A DNA stretch of 64,000 nt, from NCBI RefSeq assembly GCF_023501975.1, contig NZ_JAMFLH010000003.1, positions 186,001 through 250,000 on the forward strand, in the 5' to 3' direction. Source of the DNA: Altererythrobacter sp. KTW20L. GTDB taxonomy: Bacteria > Pseudomonadota > Alphaproteobacteria > Sphingomonadales > Sphingomonadaceae. Shown piece after piece: positions 9,635 through 17,561 of the stretch (position 1 is the first letter of the stretch; the number at the start of each line of letters is the position of its first letter). The notes beneath the pieces were generated by a model. That model searched no databases and had not been told where the DNA came from. It saw nothing but the letters and a program-made list of their open reading frames with translations. A program made the position numbers and the translations under genes.

Positions 9635-10902
9635 GTGTCAGAGATACCGCTGGCCGGTTGTCGCTGTGGCGCGCTGCCTATGTCGTGGCGCGGCGCGATT
9701 TCACCGCCATCCTGCTGAGCCGCGCCTTCATCTTCTTCCTGCTCGGCCCGCTGTTCCCCATTGCCGTGGCCGTGCTGGCAGGCGGAGCAGGCGCACAGGT
9801 GCAGAGCGAGGCGGCTGCCGCCAATGTCGGCATTGCCATGTCCGCCGAAGATAGTGCCGCGATGATCGAAGCGCGCGACCAATTGACGCGGCAGGTGGGC
9901 AACGTGATCCCGGCCTTCGTTGCGCTGGACCACGGCCCCGAGTTCGATCCCGAGGAAGTGCTGGAAGGGCGCGAGGGGCGGCTGGCAGCCATTGTCACCG
10001 GCACGCTTGCCGCACCCGAGCTGACCGCACCGCCGGGCAACCTGGCGCGCTGGAACGGCACCGTCAGCCTGATCGCCACCAATGCGGCCAATTCCGCCAG
10101 CGGGGCGGGGCCGCCGGCCTATCCCGAGGTGCGCAACACCTCTGTAACCACCAGCGGCGCAAGCGAGAATCGCGGCCGCTACCAGACCGCGCAGGGCGGA
10201 CAATTGCTGCTGTTCCTGCTGATCATGCTGCTGGCAAGCATGGTGCTGTCCAACCTTGTTGAGGAAAAGGGCAACAAGATCATCGAGATCCTGGCCGCCG
10301 CCGTGCCGATGGACGCAGTGTTTATGGGCAAGCTGTTCGCCATGCTGGCGATCTCGCTGGTCGGCATCGTGGTCTGGGGATCGGTCGGCACCGCGGGCCT
10401 GCTGATGACCGGTCGGTCGCTGTCCGAATTCGCCAACCCGGGGGTCGGCTGGCCGCTGTTCTTCACACTGGGCGCGATCTATTTCGGCATGGGCTACCTG
10501 CTGCTGGGATCGGTGTTCCTGGCCGTGGGATCGATGGCCGCCACGGTGCGCGAAGTGCAGACGCTGGCCATGCCGGTGACCATGGCTCAGGTGCTGGTGT
10601 TCTTCTTTGCCACCATCGCCATGACCCAGACCGGCAGTGCGATCGAATATGCCTCGATCATTTTTCCGCTCAGTTCGCCCTTCGCCATGCTGGCCCGCGC
10701 GGCGGTGGACGAAGCGGTCTGGCCGCATGTCATCGCGCTCGCCTGGCAGGCGGTCTGCGTGGCGCTGTTCATCCATGCGGGCGCCACCTTGTTCCGCAAG
10801 CGGGTGATGAAAGCGGGGTCGCAGGGCAGCGGCAAGTCGTCGCGCTCTTTGAAGATGCTGCTATCCGGGTTATTCAGCGCAGGTTCGGACAAGCGAGCCT
10901 AG
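9631..10902 (+). CDS. ABC-2 type transporter permease (NatB-like)
   Basis: A 423-residue membrane protein, partner of the ATPase encoded just upstream (4-base overlap). It has one N-terminal membrane segment (AFIFFLLGPLFPIAVAVL), a periplasmic region of about 150 residues, and a cluster of about five membrane segments in the C-terminal half starting at LLLFLLIMLLASMVLSNL. The segment EEKGNKIIEILAAAV is typical of NatB/YhaP-like permeases. The substrate is not known. The tail is basic. Confidence 0.88.
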   Translation: MSVRDTAGRLSLWRAAYVVARRDFTAILLSRAFIFFLLGPLFPIAVAVLAGGAGAQVQSEAAAANVGIAMSAEDSAAMIEARDQLTRQVGNVIPAFVALDHGPEFDPEEVLEGREGRLAAIVTGTLAAPELTAPPGNLARWNGTVSLIATNAANSASGAGPPAYPEVRNTSVTTSGASENRGRYQTAQGGQLLLFLLIMLLASMVLSNLVEEKGNKIIEILAAAVPMDAVFMGKLFAMLAISLVGIVVWGSVGTAGLLMTGRSLSEFANPGVGWPLFFTLGAIYFGMGYLLLGSVFLAVGSMAATVREVQTLAMPVTMAQVLVFFFATIAMTQTGSAIEYASIIFPLSSPFAMLARAAVDEAVWPHVIALAWQAVCVALFIHAGATLFRKRVMKAGSQGSGKSSRSLKMLLSGLFSAGSDKRA

Positions 10903-10911
10903 GATGACACC

Positions 10912-11418
10912 ATGCCTGACATGACCATTTCCCGCCGCCGCATGCTGTCCTGGCTGGGAGCCGGGGCCGCCATGCCGATCCTCGCCGCCTGCGGCTCGCC
11001 AACACCCGCTCAGGCCCAGGCCCAGCAGAACTTCCGCGTCCGCTACACCGAGGCGCAGTGGCGCGAACGGCTGACGCCCGAACAGTTCCGCGTGCTGCGC
11101 GAAGCGGGGACCGAGCGGGCCTTCACCTCGCCGCTTGATCGCGAACGCCGCACCGGCACCTTCCTGTGCGCAGGCTGCGGCAACGAGCTCTATTCCTCGC
11201 GCACCAAGTATGACAGCCGCACCGGCTGGCCCAGCTTCTATCGCGAGCTGCCCGGCGCGGTCGGCTATTCGACCGACTATCACCTCGGCTATCCGCGGCG
11301 CGAGGTGCATTGCGCCGATTGCGGCGGGCACCTGGGCCACGTGTTCGACGATGGTCCCGCGCCCACCGGCAAGCGCCATTGCATCAACGGCGTGGCGATG
11401 ACCTTTCGGCCAGCCTAG
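10912..11418 (+). CDS. msrB: Peptide-methionine (R)-S-oxide reductase MsrB, Tat-exported lipoprotein
   Basis: A 168-residue MsrB that reduces methionine-R-sulfoxide in proteins. The first 40 residues are unusual for MsrB: a twin-arginine motif (SRRRMLSWLG), a hydrophobic stretch and a lipobox LAAC, so the enzyme should be folded before export and anchored as a lipoprotein. Zinc-binding CxxC pairs are at about residues 86/89 and 134/137, and the catalytic cysteine is in RHCIN near 156. ATG 10912 or 10921 could be used; both keep the Tat signal. It is convergent, with a 3-base gap, to the glycan operon. msrA, further along, carries a Sec-type signal. Confidence 0.92.
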   Translation: MPDMTISRRRMLSWLGAGAAMPILAACGSPTPAQAQAQQNFRVRYTEAQWRERLTPEQFRVLREAGTERAFTSPLDRERRTGTFLCAGCGNELYSSRTKYDSRTGWPSFYRELPGAVGYSTDYHLGYPRREVHCADCGGHLGHVFDDGPAPTGKRHCINGVAMTFRPA

Positions 11419-11421
11419 GCT

Positions 11422-13170
11422 CTACCTTACGCGATAGACCTTGAGCGGTCCTTCTTCAAAACCAGTAACCGGCTCCAGCCAGTCTGGCTCCTGTCCGGCG
11501 TCCAGCGCATCGGCGAAATTGCCGGGCGCGACGCTGCGGTAAAACGCGAAGTCAGCCTTTGCCGTGCAGGCGACGACATAGTCTGCGCCATTGCGCCGCA
11601 CCACCTCGTGCGCGCCTGCCACCGGCCCGCTGAAGGCCACGATCACGTCGCGCATGCGGGGCTGGTTGCGGTGATAGCTGGCTGCCAGGATGGTATGCCC
11701 GCTGTGCCCGAGAATTTCCGGCCCGGCATCCATCGGCACCAGCATATGGCCCGGCGGCAGGGCGGCGAGGCGGGAAAAATCGCACTCTTCGTCCAGGGCC
11801 CGGTCGCGATCGACACGCACAGCCGTTGCTGCACCCGGCAGCACCCGCGTCTCGACCAGCTTGGCCGCCCCGCTCGCCACCATCGGCGTGGCGAGGGCGA
11901 AGCAGGCGAGGGTCGCGCCAATGCGTGGCAGGGCAGAGGGGATGGCCCGCGCGCGCGGCAGCCAGGTGGCCAGCAGCACGGCGGCAAAGGGGATCGCCAG
12001 CATCTGCGCCAGCACGCCCGCCCGCATCAGCATGAACGAAAACAGGCAGGCGAGCAAAGCAACCAGCGCCAGCCCGTCGCGCGCCCGCGCCGCACTGCCG
12101 ACACCGTCGCGCTTCATCTGCCACCAGCCCGCCACCACCAGCCCCAGCGACCAGGCCAGCATGGCGATAACCGCCGGCTGCTGGCTCCAGACCGGCAGGC
12201 CCTCGGTGATATTCTCGTACCAGAACCGCCGCACCAGCGGGTCCATCTCGCCAAACGGGCTCGTGAGGCAAGGGCCGAGTGCAGCCAGGGCCAGCGGCAG
12301 GCTGGCAAGCGGGATGAGCGCCAGCCCCACCAGACGCCCGGCTCGCCGGTCCTTCCATGGAAGGACCGGCAGCAGCAGGGCTACACCTGCCGCAGCGGCA
12401 AAGGCGAGCATGTGCCCGGGCAAGAGGATATCGCAATAGGGGAGCGCAAAGGCGCTGGCGGGCCGGGTCGCCAGGCTCAGCAGCGGCGCGGCCACGGCCA
12501 GCGTAGCGAGGAACACGCCCAGCCGCCGATCACCGTCCAGCCACCAGGCAAGGCCCAACACGCCCGCCATTCCCGCAACCATCGGCAGGCCTTCGAGCGA
12601 GATTACCAGCCATGCCGCCGCCAGAACCCCGGCCAGCGCAGCCCAGCTCCGGGCCGGTTGCAGCAGCAGCGCCGCCACGCACAAGCCCAGCACGGCCTGC
12701 GGGGCGTGGTGGTCGATCCGCATCGGCAGGAAGCTGTCGGGCAGCAACGGGAACATCGGCATGGCGATAAGGGCCAACGCCAGCGCCAGAGGCCCTGACC
12801 CGAGCCGCAACATGATCGCCCGCAGCGCAAACAGCGCAGGCAGCAACCATAGCAGCGGCACCAGCGCCATGGCCGCAGTCTCGCCCAACAACAGCACCAG
12901 CACAACCAGCGGCAGGTCCACCAGCCGCGACCAGTGCATCGAGGCACCATGCGGCGGATCGATCCGGTATTGCGCGACATCGAACCACGACTGGCCAGCC
13001 AGAAGGTCGCGCACCTCGAACAGGCGCATCCAGTTATCCGGCCCATCGATGGCAAAGCCCTGCGCGGCACCGGCGGCCAGCGCCACCACGCACCACAGCG
13101 CCCAGACCGCCAGCACGGCGGCGGGGCGGGAGGCAAATGCGCTCCAGCGGATGGGGTCGGCAGCAGTCAT
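11422..13170 (-). CDS. Polytopic membrane protein, possible GT-C-fold glycosyltransferase
   Basis: A 582-residue protein with about 11-13 hydrophobic segments and a C-terminal soluble part of about 130 residues. The N-terminal loop DGPDNWMRLFEVRDLL and the following PPHGASMHWSR resemble the acidic first loop of STT3/PMT-like GT-C glycosyltransferases. This resemblance is my inference; relatives are sometimes carried in databases under unrelated transporter names. The upstream ATG at 13224 would overlap gtrA, so I used MTAADPIRW at 13170, which leaves a 10-base gap. It is the last gene of a leftward operon with gtrA and an FAD protein, which suggests lipid-linked sugar transfer at the cell surface. 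Confidence 0.65.
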   Translation of the reverse strand: MTAADPIRWSAFASRPAAVLAVWALWCVVALAAGAAQGFAIDGPDNWMRLFEVRDLLAGQSWFDVAQYRIDPPHGASMHWSRLVDLPLVVLVLLLGETAAMALVPLLWLLPALFALRAIMLRLGSGPLALALALIAMPMFPLLPDSFLPMRIDHHAPQAVLGLCVAALLLQPARSWAALAGVLAAAWLVISLEGLPMVAGMAGVLGLAWWLDGDRRLGVFLATLAVAAPLLSLATRPASAFALPYCDILLPGHMLAFAAAAGVALLLPVLPWKDRRAGRLVGLALIPLASLPLALAALGPCLTSPFGEMDPLVRRFWYENITEGLPVWSQQPAVIAMLAWSLGLVVAGWWQMKRDGVGSAARARDGLALVALLACLFSFMLMRAGVLAQMLAIPFAAVLLATWLPRARAIPSALPRIGATLACFALATPMVASGAAKLVETRVLPGAATAVRVDRDRALDEECDFSRLAALPPGHMLVPMDAGPEILGHSGHTILAASYHRNQPRMRDVIVAFSGPVAGAHEVVRRNGADYVVACTAKADFAFYRSVAPGNFADALDAGQEPDWLEPVTGFEEGPLKVYRVR

Positions 13171-13180
13171 TGCGGAAGGT

Positions 13181-13609
13181 CTAGCGGAAAACGATCTTGG
13201 AGCGCAGCAGCCAGGTGGCGGCAAAGCTCACCGCGATGGCCACCAGCTTGGCCAGCCGCGGATCGATTCCACTGGCATCGCCCGCCCAGACGATCGAAAT
13301 GGTGAGGGCAAGGCCAACCAGGGCCGACATCACGAACAACGCCTTCTGGCGCGTGCGCCGTCCGCCACGCAGGGCGACATTGCCGACAAATACCGTGCGG
13401 CTCGACAGCAGCCAGTGAGCCACGATGCCCGCGCCATAGGCAAGGGCACTGGCGCCCGCCGCCCACATGCCCGTGGCCAGCAGCGCCAGAAAGCACCCCA
13501 TGTCCACCGCCAGCGCGCCGACGCTTGCCAGCACATAGCGGATGAAACGCACATCGCGCAGCCGGAGGAACATGGCGGGCATCGCCGCTTCAGGCCGCGC
13601 GCCGGTCAT
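13181..13609 (-). CDS. GtrA-family membrane protein
   Basis: A protein of about 142 residues with four membrane helices, of the GtrA family thought to flip polyprenyl-linked sugars. Visible are RFIRYVLASVGALAVDMG at the first helix and the conserved HWLLSSRTVF turn between helices 2 and 3, with the final WLLRSKIVF. The start at 13609 (MTGARPEAA) overlaps the upstream gene by 20 bases; starts at 13582 or 13573 are also possible and fit the family equally. The neighbours on both sides are consistent with a surface polysaccharide or glycolipid role. Confidence 0.85.
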   Translation of the reverse strand: MTGARPEAAMPAMFLRLRDVRFIRYVLASVGALAVDMGCFLALLATGMWAAGASALAYGAGIVAHWLLSSRTVFVGNVALRGGRRTRQKALFVMSALVGLALTISIVWAGDASGIDPRLAKLVAIAVSFAATWLLRSKIVFR

Positions 13610-15194
13610 CGCTTGCCGCAATTCGCGTCGGCACGTCGCGCACCGATGCCAGGGCAGCGGCCTGGTCGGGCGTGACCGCCTCGCGAACCGGCAGGGCCTT
13701 CTCGGCCCCCTCGTCGCCCGCCTCGTGGTATTCTGCATCCTCGTTGACGCACCAGGTGTCGTAAATCCGCTTACCGGCGACGATGTTCTCCACCGTCAGC
13801 ATAGCGGTCATCATCGCGTGGTCCTGGTTGTTGTAGCGGTGCATCCCGTTGCGCCCCACCAGGTGCAGCGTGGGGAAGCGGTCTTCCAGTTCGGCCCGCA
13901 TCGCGGCGACATTGGCGGCATAGTCCTCGTCATAGACGGGATAGGCCTTCTCCTGGCGCACCACGGCGCCACCGATCACGTCTGCCGGATCGGTGAGGCC
14001 GAGGATCGCCATTTCCTTCTTCGCCAGTTCGACCAGATCGGCATCGGCCATCGACCACAGCCCGTCGCCTTCGAAACAGAAGTATTCGAGACCGACGCAG
14101 GCGACATCGCTGTCGGGCACCATTTCGGGTGACCACGAGCGGAAGTTCTGCACCCGGCCCACCTGCACCTTGTCATCGTGGATATAGATCCAGTTGTCGG
14201 GGAACAGGTCGTCCGACCGGATCATCAGCGCCACGGTGAGGAAATCGCGGTATTTCAACCGGCTCGCCTCCAGCGTAGTGGCGGGCAGGGGGTGAAGCCG
14301 GGCGGCCAGTTCGCGCATCGGCGCGCTGCTGATGGCATGGGCCGCCCTGATCACGATCTCGCCTTCGGGGCCGGTGGCCGTCATCCGCCAGCCATCGGCA
14401 CCATCACTGGCGAGCTGCTTGAGCGAGTGGCCCATGATCACCTGGCCGCCCATCTCCACGATCCGGTCGCGCGCGGCATCCCACATCATGCCGGGACCGA
14501 GGCGCGGATAGCGGAAGGTTTCGAGCAGGGTCTTGGCCTGTGCGCCGCTGCCATCGTTGGGCGCCTTGTTGAGGCCGAGGCTGCGCTTCAGGCCATCGAC
14601 CACCGCACCCCACAGCGAAAGGCCCTTGATGCGCTGGGCCGCCCAGTCGGCGCTCATCTCGTCGCACGGCATGCCCCAGACCTTCTCGGTATAGGTCTTG
14701 AAGAAAATCGAATAGAGCTTGTGACCGAACTGGTTGGTGGTCCAGTCGGCGAAGCTCTTGACCTCGCGGATGGGGAACACCTTGTATTTCAGGTAGCTGG
14801 CCATGCACATCGCGCTGCGCCACAGGCCAAGGTTTGCCAACGCCTCGAACGCGCGCAGCGGATAGGAGTAGAATTTGCCCTCGTAATAGATGCGGCTCAT
14901 CCGCGGGCGCTGGATGAAATCATCCGGCAGGATCTCGTTCCACAGGTCGACCACGGCGGCGCTCTTGGAAAAGAACCGGTGGCCGCCGATGTCGAAGCGA
15001 TAGCCCTCGTGCTCCACGGTGCGGCTGATGCCGCCGACATAGGTCGCATCCTGTTCGATGATCGCCACGCTCTTGCCGGCCTTGGCCAGCAGGTATCCGG
15101 CAGTAAGGCCCGCCGGCCCCGCCCCGATGATGGCCACGTCTACGCTGATATCTCCCGGAACCTTACCGGTCGAACTGGCTGCGCTGCTGGTCAT
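13590..15194 (-). CDS. FAD-dependent oxidoreductase, amine-oxidase/UDP-galactopyranose-mutase-like
   Basis: A 534-residue flavoprotein with an N-terminal Rossmann FAD motif (VAIIGAGPAGLTAGYLL, about residues 20-36) and the following ARTV-like segment GGISRTVEHEGYRFDIGGH, the pattern of protoporphyrinogen oxidase and UDP-galactopyranose mutase relatives. The TYTEKVWGMPCDEM segment near residue 170 marks a subgroup often found in glycan gene clusters. The C-terminal FAD contact includes HLVGRNGMHRYNNQDHAMM. It is the first gene of the operon with gtrA and the polytopic protein. Its substrate is unknown; oxidation or isomerisation of a lipid-linked sugar is my inference. Confidence 0.8.
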   Translation of the reverse strand: MTSSAASSTGKVPGDISVDVAIIGAGPAGLTAGYLLAKAGKSVAIIEQDATYVGGISRTVEHEGYRFDIGGHRFFSKSAAVVDLWNEILPDDFIQRPRMSRIYYEGKFYSYPLRAFEALANLGLWRSAMCMASYLKYKVFPIREVKSFADWTTNQFGHKLYSIFFKTYTEKVWGMPCDEMSADWAAQRIKGLSLWGAVVDGLKRSLGLNKAPNDGSGAQAKTLLETFRYPRLGPGMMWDAARDRIVEMGGQVIMGHSLKQLASDGADGWRMTATGPEGEIVIRAAHAISSAPMRELAARLHPLPATTLEASRLKYRDFLTVALMIRSDDLFPDNWIYIHDDKVQVGRVQNFRSWSPEMVPDSDVACVGLEYFCFEGDGLWSMADADLVELAKKEMAILGLTDPADVIGGAVVRQEKAYPVYDEDYAANVAAMRAELEDRFPTLHLVGRNGMHRYNNQDHAMMTAMLTVENIVAGKRIYDTWCVNEDAEYHEAGDEGAEKALPVREAVTPDQAAALASVRDVPTRIAASDDRRAA

Positions 15195-15266
15195 CTGTAC
15201 CCCCGTGTCGTGTCCTGACCGGGAGTGAAGGAAAATGGTTATGGGCAGGTTAACGCAGGTAGCTTC

Positions 15267-15923
15267 TCACACAGGAAATGCCGCATTTTTCCCTAGCTGC
15301 AACGTGGCCACGATGCGCGCCATGTCGCCGAACTGGAACGTATCCTCGAACACCAGGCCATAGGTTTCGCCCCGCCGCCAGCGGACCTTGGCGTTCACTT
15401 CGGGCAGCCCTTCGGCCGACAGGCGCACGCGCTGGTCGATCGCGAACCGCGTGGTGCTGGTGATCTTGGCGCCCTGCTGCGAGATATCGTGGATCTCCAC
15501 CACCGCGCTGGCGAGGCCGCCGACGAGTTGGGCCGCGGCATTGAGGTTGATGCGGATCGGGCGCTTGGCAAAGCGGCTGGGGCATTCGACGATGCGGGCA
15601 ATATTTGCCGGGGCGAGGAACTTCAGGCCGGCGCGGTCCCGGTCCACCCAGACCAGTTCCAGTTCATGGCAGTCGCCGTTCTGCAGTTCCAGCATCAGCC
15701 GCTCCTCATCGGGCAGCGGGTGGAACAGGCGCACGCTTACCCCGGTGTCGGATGCATCGCGCACCACGCACATGAATTCGCCCGCCGGGCAGCGCAGCTT
15801 GGCCGCACGGACAAGCATGGTGAAACGGGGGGAGGTGCGCTGGTCGGCGTAGTGGTCAGTTCCGGGTTCGGCCCCGGTCCCCGCAAGCGGGGATAGGGCA
15901 GCGGCGTGCAATGCGTCGCGCAT
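15267..15923 (-). CDS. PilZ-domain protein, two tandem PilZ-like modules
   Basis: A 218-residue soluble protein. The first module starts near QRTSPRFTMLVRAAKL (an RxxxR-like element of PilZ) and continues with the D-x-S-x-x-G element DASDTGVSVRL. A second module follows with INLNAAAQL and HDISQQGAKI. PilZ domains bind cyclic di-GMP; the second module lacks a clear RxxxR, so it may not bind. The start was set at ATG 15923 because TGGAG lies at the right distance. An upstream in-frame start at 15968 has no such site. The gene stands alone. Confidence 0.85.
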   Translation of the reverse strand: MRDALHAAALSPLAGTGAEPGTDHYADQRTSPRFTMLVRAAKLRCPAGEFMCVVRDASDTGVSVRLFHPLPDEERLMLELQNGDCHELELVWVDRDRAGLKFLAPANIARIVECPSRFAKRPIRINLNAAAQLVGGLASAVVEIHDISQQGAKITSTTRFAIDQRVRLSAEGLPEVNAKVRWRRGETYGLVFEDTFQFGDMARIVATLQLGKNAAFPV

Positions 15924-16079
15924 GGAAACTCCATCAGTATAGCGGCAGCTATCCCCAGCCCGCCGCAATGTTTCGAACAGCCTGTCTTACCGGCAAGATG
16001 CTTTCCGAACCGCTAACGATGGTGGAATTTGGCAGATTTCCGCTACGGGTGGCCCCTTCGCCTTGCTCGGGCGTTTTTG

Positions 16080-16108
16080 CCCAAAACAGTCCCCCGGACT
16101 GTTTTGGG
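16080..16108. repeat. Perfect hairpin with CCC loop, unit 1
   Basis: Arms of 13 bp (CCCAAAACAGTCC and its exact complement) around a CCC loop. No T-run follows on either strand, so it is not a typical terminator. It shares its design, including the TCC-CCC-GGA centre, with the second hairpin 39 bases away. Confidence 0.9.
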
Positions 16109-16147
16109 TAGCAGGTCCCCCTCCCTTGCGGTCGGGAGCAATTCGGC

Positions 16148-16172
16148 CAAATCGATCCCCCGGATCGATTTG
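16148..16172. repeat. Perfect hairpin with CCC loop, unit 2
   Basis: Arms of 11 bp (CAAATCGATCC and its exact complement) around a CCC loop, 14 bases past the 3' end of the tRNA-Leu gene. The arm sequence differs from unit 1 but the TCC-CCC-GGA centre is the same. Confidence 0.9.
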
Positions 16173-16185
16173 TGTCGCGAATTGC

Positions 16186-16270
16186 TGGTGCGGGCGGTGG
16201 GACTCGAACCCACACGAGCAAGGCTCAGGGGATTTTAAGTCCCCGGCGTCTACCATTCCGCCACGCCCGC
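16186..16270 (-). tRNA. tRNA-Leu (anticodon UAA)
   Basis: A class II tRNA read on the minus strand. The 7-bp acceptor stem GCGGGCG/CGCCCGC, the D arm, the anticodon stem GGGGA/TCCCC with loop CTTAAAA (anticodon TAA at 16237-16235), a long variable arm with stem GAGC/GCTC, and the T arm GTGGG-TTCGAGT-CCCAC are all present. The CCA end is encoded (16188-16186). It decodes UUA and UUG. It stands alone between the PilZ gene and the MetE-like operon. Confidence 0.97.
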
Positions 16271-16442
16271 AATTGCACCATGGTTGCGCCCCGGACGGCC
16301 TGCAAACGGCACTCCGCTTCGCTTCCGGTGCTCACGACCCATAGGGTCGCTGCGCGCCGGGTCTCGCCGGAGCACCATTTTCGGCTCGTCCGGAGCACAA
16401 CCACGGCACAATTGTTTCTCAGCTAGCGGGAGTCGGCCGCGC

Positions 16443-17561
16443 TTACCAGTAGCGCCTGCTGGCGATCTCTGCGCCTTGCGCCAGCGCAGCCAGCTTGGCC
16501 CAGACAATTTGCGGATCGAGGCTGTTGCTGCCCGCATGGACCGAGAAGCCGCAATCCACGCCCGCCATCACGCGCTCGCGGCCCAGGAGGTCGGCATAGC
16601 GGCCGATGCGCTGGGCGATGAGCTCGGGATGTTCGATATAGGGTGATTGCGGTTCGATCATGCCGGGGCAGAGGACTTTTCCTTCGGGCAAGGAATTGTC
16701 CTCGAAGAAGGCGAACTCGTGGTTGTGGCGCGGGTTGGCACCTTCCAGCAGCACGGCCTGGGGTTTGGCGCTCCATACGATATCGGCAATCTCGCCCAGG
16801 GCCACGTCGCAATGGTGCGGGCCGGGGTAGTTGCCCCAGCACAGGTGCATGCGGCACTGTTCCGCCGGAATGTTGCGCAGTGCATGGTTCAATGCGGCCA
16901 CGTTCATGCCGATGCGCTTGCGGAATTCGGGCAGGTCCAGATGCGTGAACTGCACGTGGCGGCCCATCGCAAGGTCCGGGCAATCGACCTGCAGCGTTAT
17001 GCCGGCCGCGGCGATGGTCTCGTATTCGTGGCGCAGGCCTTCGGCGAGGGCGAAAACATATTCCTCGTCACTGGCATAAAACTGGTTGGGGAAGAACAAC
17101 GCGGTAACGCCGGGGCTGGCGGCGGACATGAAGCTTTCGTGGCCATTTGCCAGCCGGTTCAGCCGCTCGGCATCCTCGCGCGGGGCATCCATGTCGATCA
17201 CCGTGATCGGCGCGGTGCAGGCGGGCGCAGAGCGTTTGGCGCGGCCCTTGTTGCCGAACACCTGGGCCTTTGCGCCGGGAAAGTCCTCCAGGTCCTGGAA
17301 TTCGTACTGCCCCGCCTCGCCGCCAAAGCCCGACAGGCGATGCTTGATATAGGTGGCATAGCTCGGCTTCGACATTTCCCCGTCGCCGACGATGGAGATG
17401 CCCGCCTTGACCTGATGGGCGAGGACTTCGGCCGTAGCCTTGTCGATCGCTTCATCGAGCGCGGCCTCGTCCACGGCCTCGCCACCCTCGCGGGCGAACA
17501 TCAGGTCGAGCAGATATTCCGGTCGCGGCAGGCTGCCGGTGTGGGTGGTCTTGAAGGTCAC
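16443..17561 (-). CDS. MetE-like cobalamin-independent methyltransferase, protein 1
   Basis: A 372-residue protein equal to the C-terminal catalytic barrel of MetE (UROD/MetE-like fold). The start THTGSLPRP and GDGEMSKPSY match the family. Zinc ligands appear kept: His and Cys in MHLCWGNY near residues 237-239, Glu in LLEGAN near 273 and Cys in VDCGFS near 336. It lacks the folate-binding N-terminal half of MetE, so the methyl donor may be something else. It is the last gene of the leftward operon and overlaps the second MetE-like gene by 4 bases. With a CoA transferase and P450 nearby, removal of a methyl group from a growth substrate is likelier than methionine synthesis; that is inference. 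Confidence 0.8.
   Translation of the reverse strand: MTFKTTHTGSLPRPEYLLDLMFAREGGEAVDEAALDEAIDKATAEVLAHQVKAGISIVGDGEMSKPSYATYIKHRLSGFGGEAGQYEFQDLEDFPGAKAQVFGNKGRAKRSAPACTAPITVIDMDAPREDAERLNRLANGHESFMSAASPGVTALFFPNQFYASDEEYVFALAEGLRHEYETIAAAGITLQVDCPDLAMGRHVQFTHLDLPEFRKRIGMNVAALNHALRNIPAEQCRMHLCWGNYPGPHHCDVALGEIADIVWSAKPQAVLLEGANPRHNHEFAFFEDNSLPEGKVLCPGMIEPQSPYIEHPELIAQRIGRYADLLGRERVMAGVDCGFSVHAGSNSLDPQIVWAKLAALAQGAEIASRRYW

Noticed and set aside
16080-16172. The two hairpins as rho-independent terminators for tRNA-Leu
   Set aside because: Neither has a T-run on the proper side and one is over 70 bases away; listed as repeats instead.
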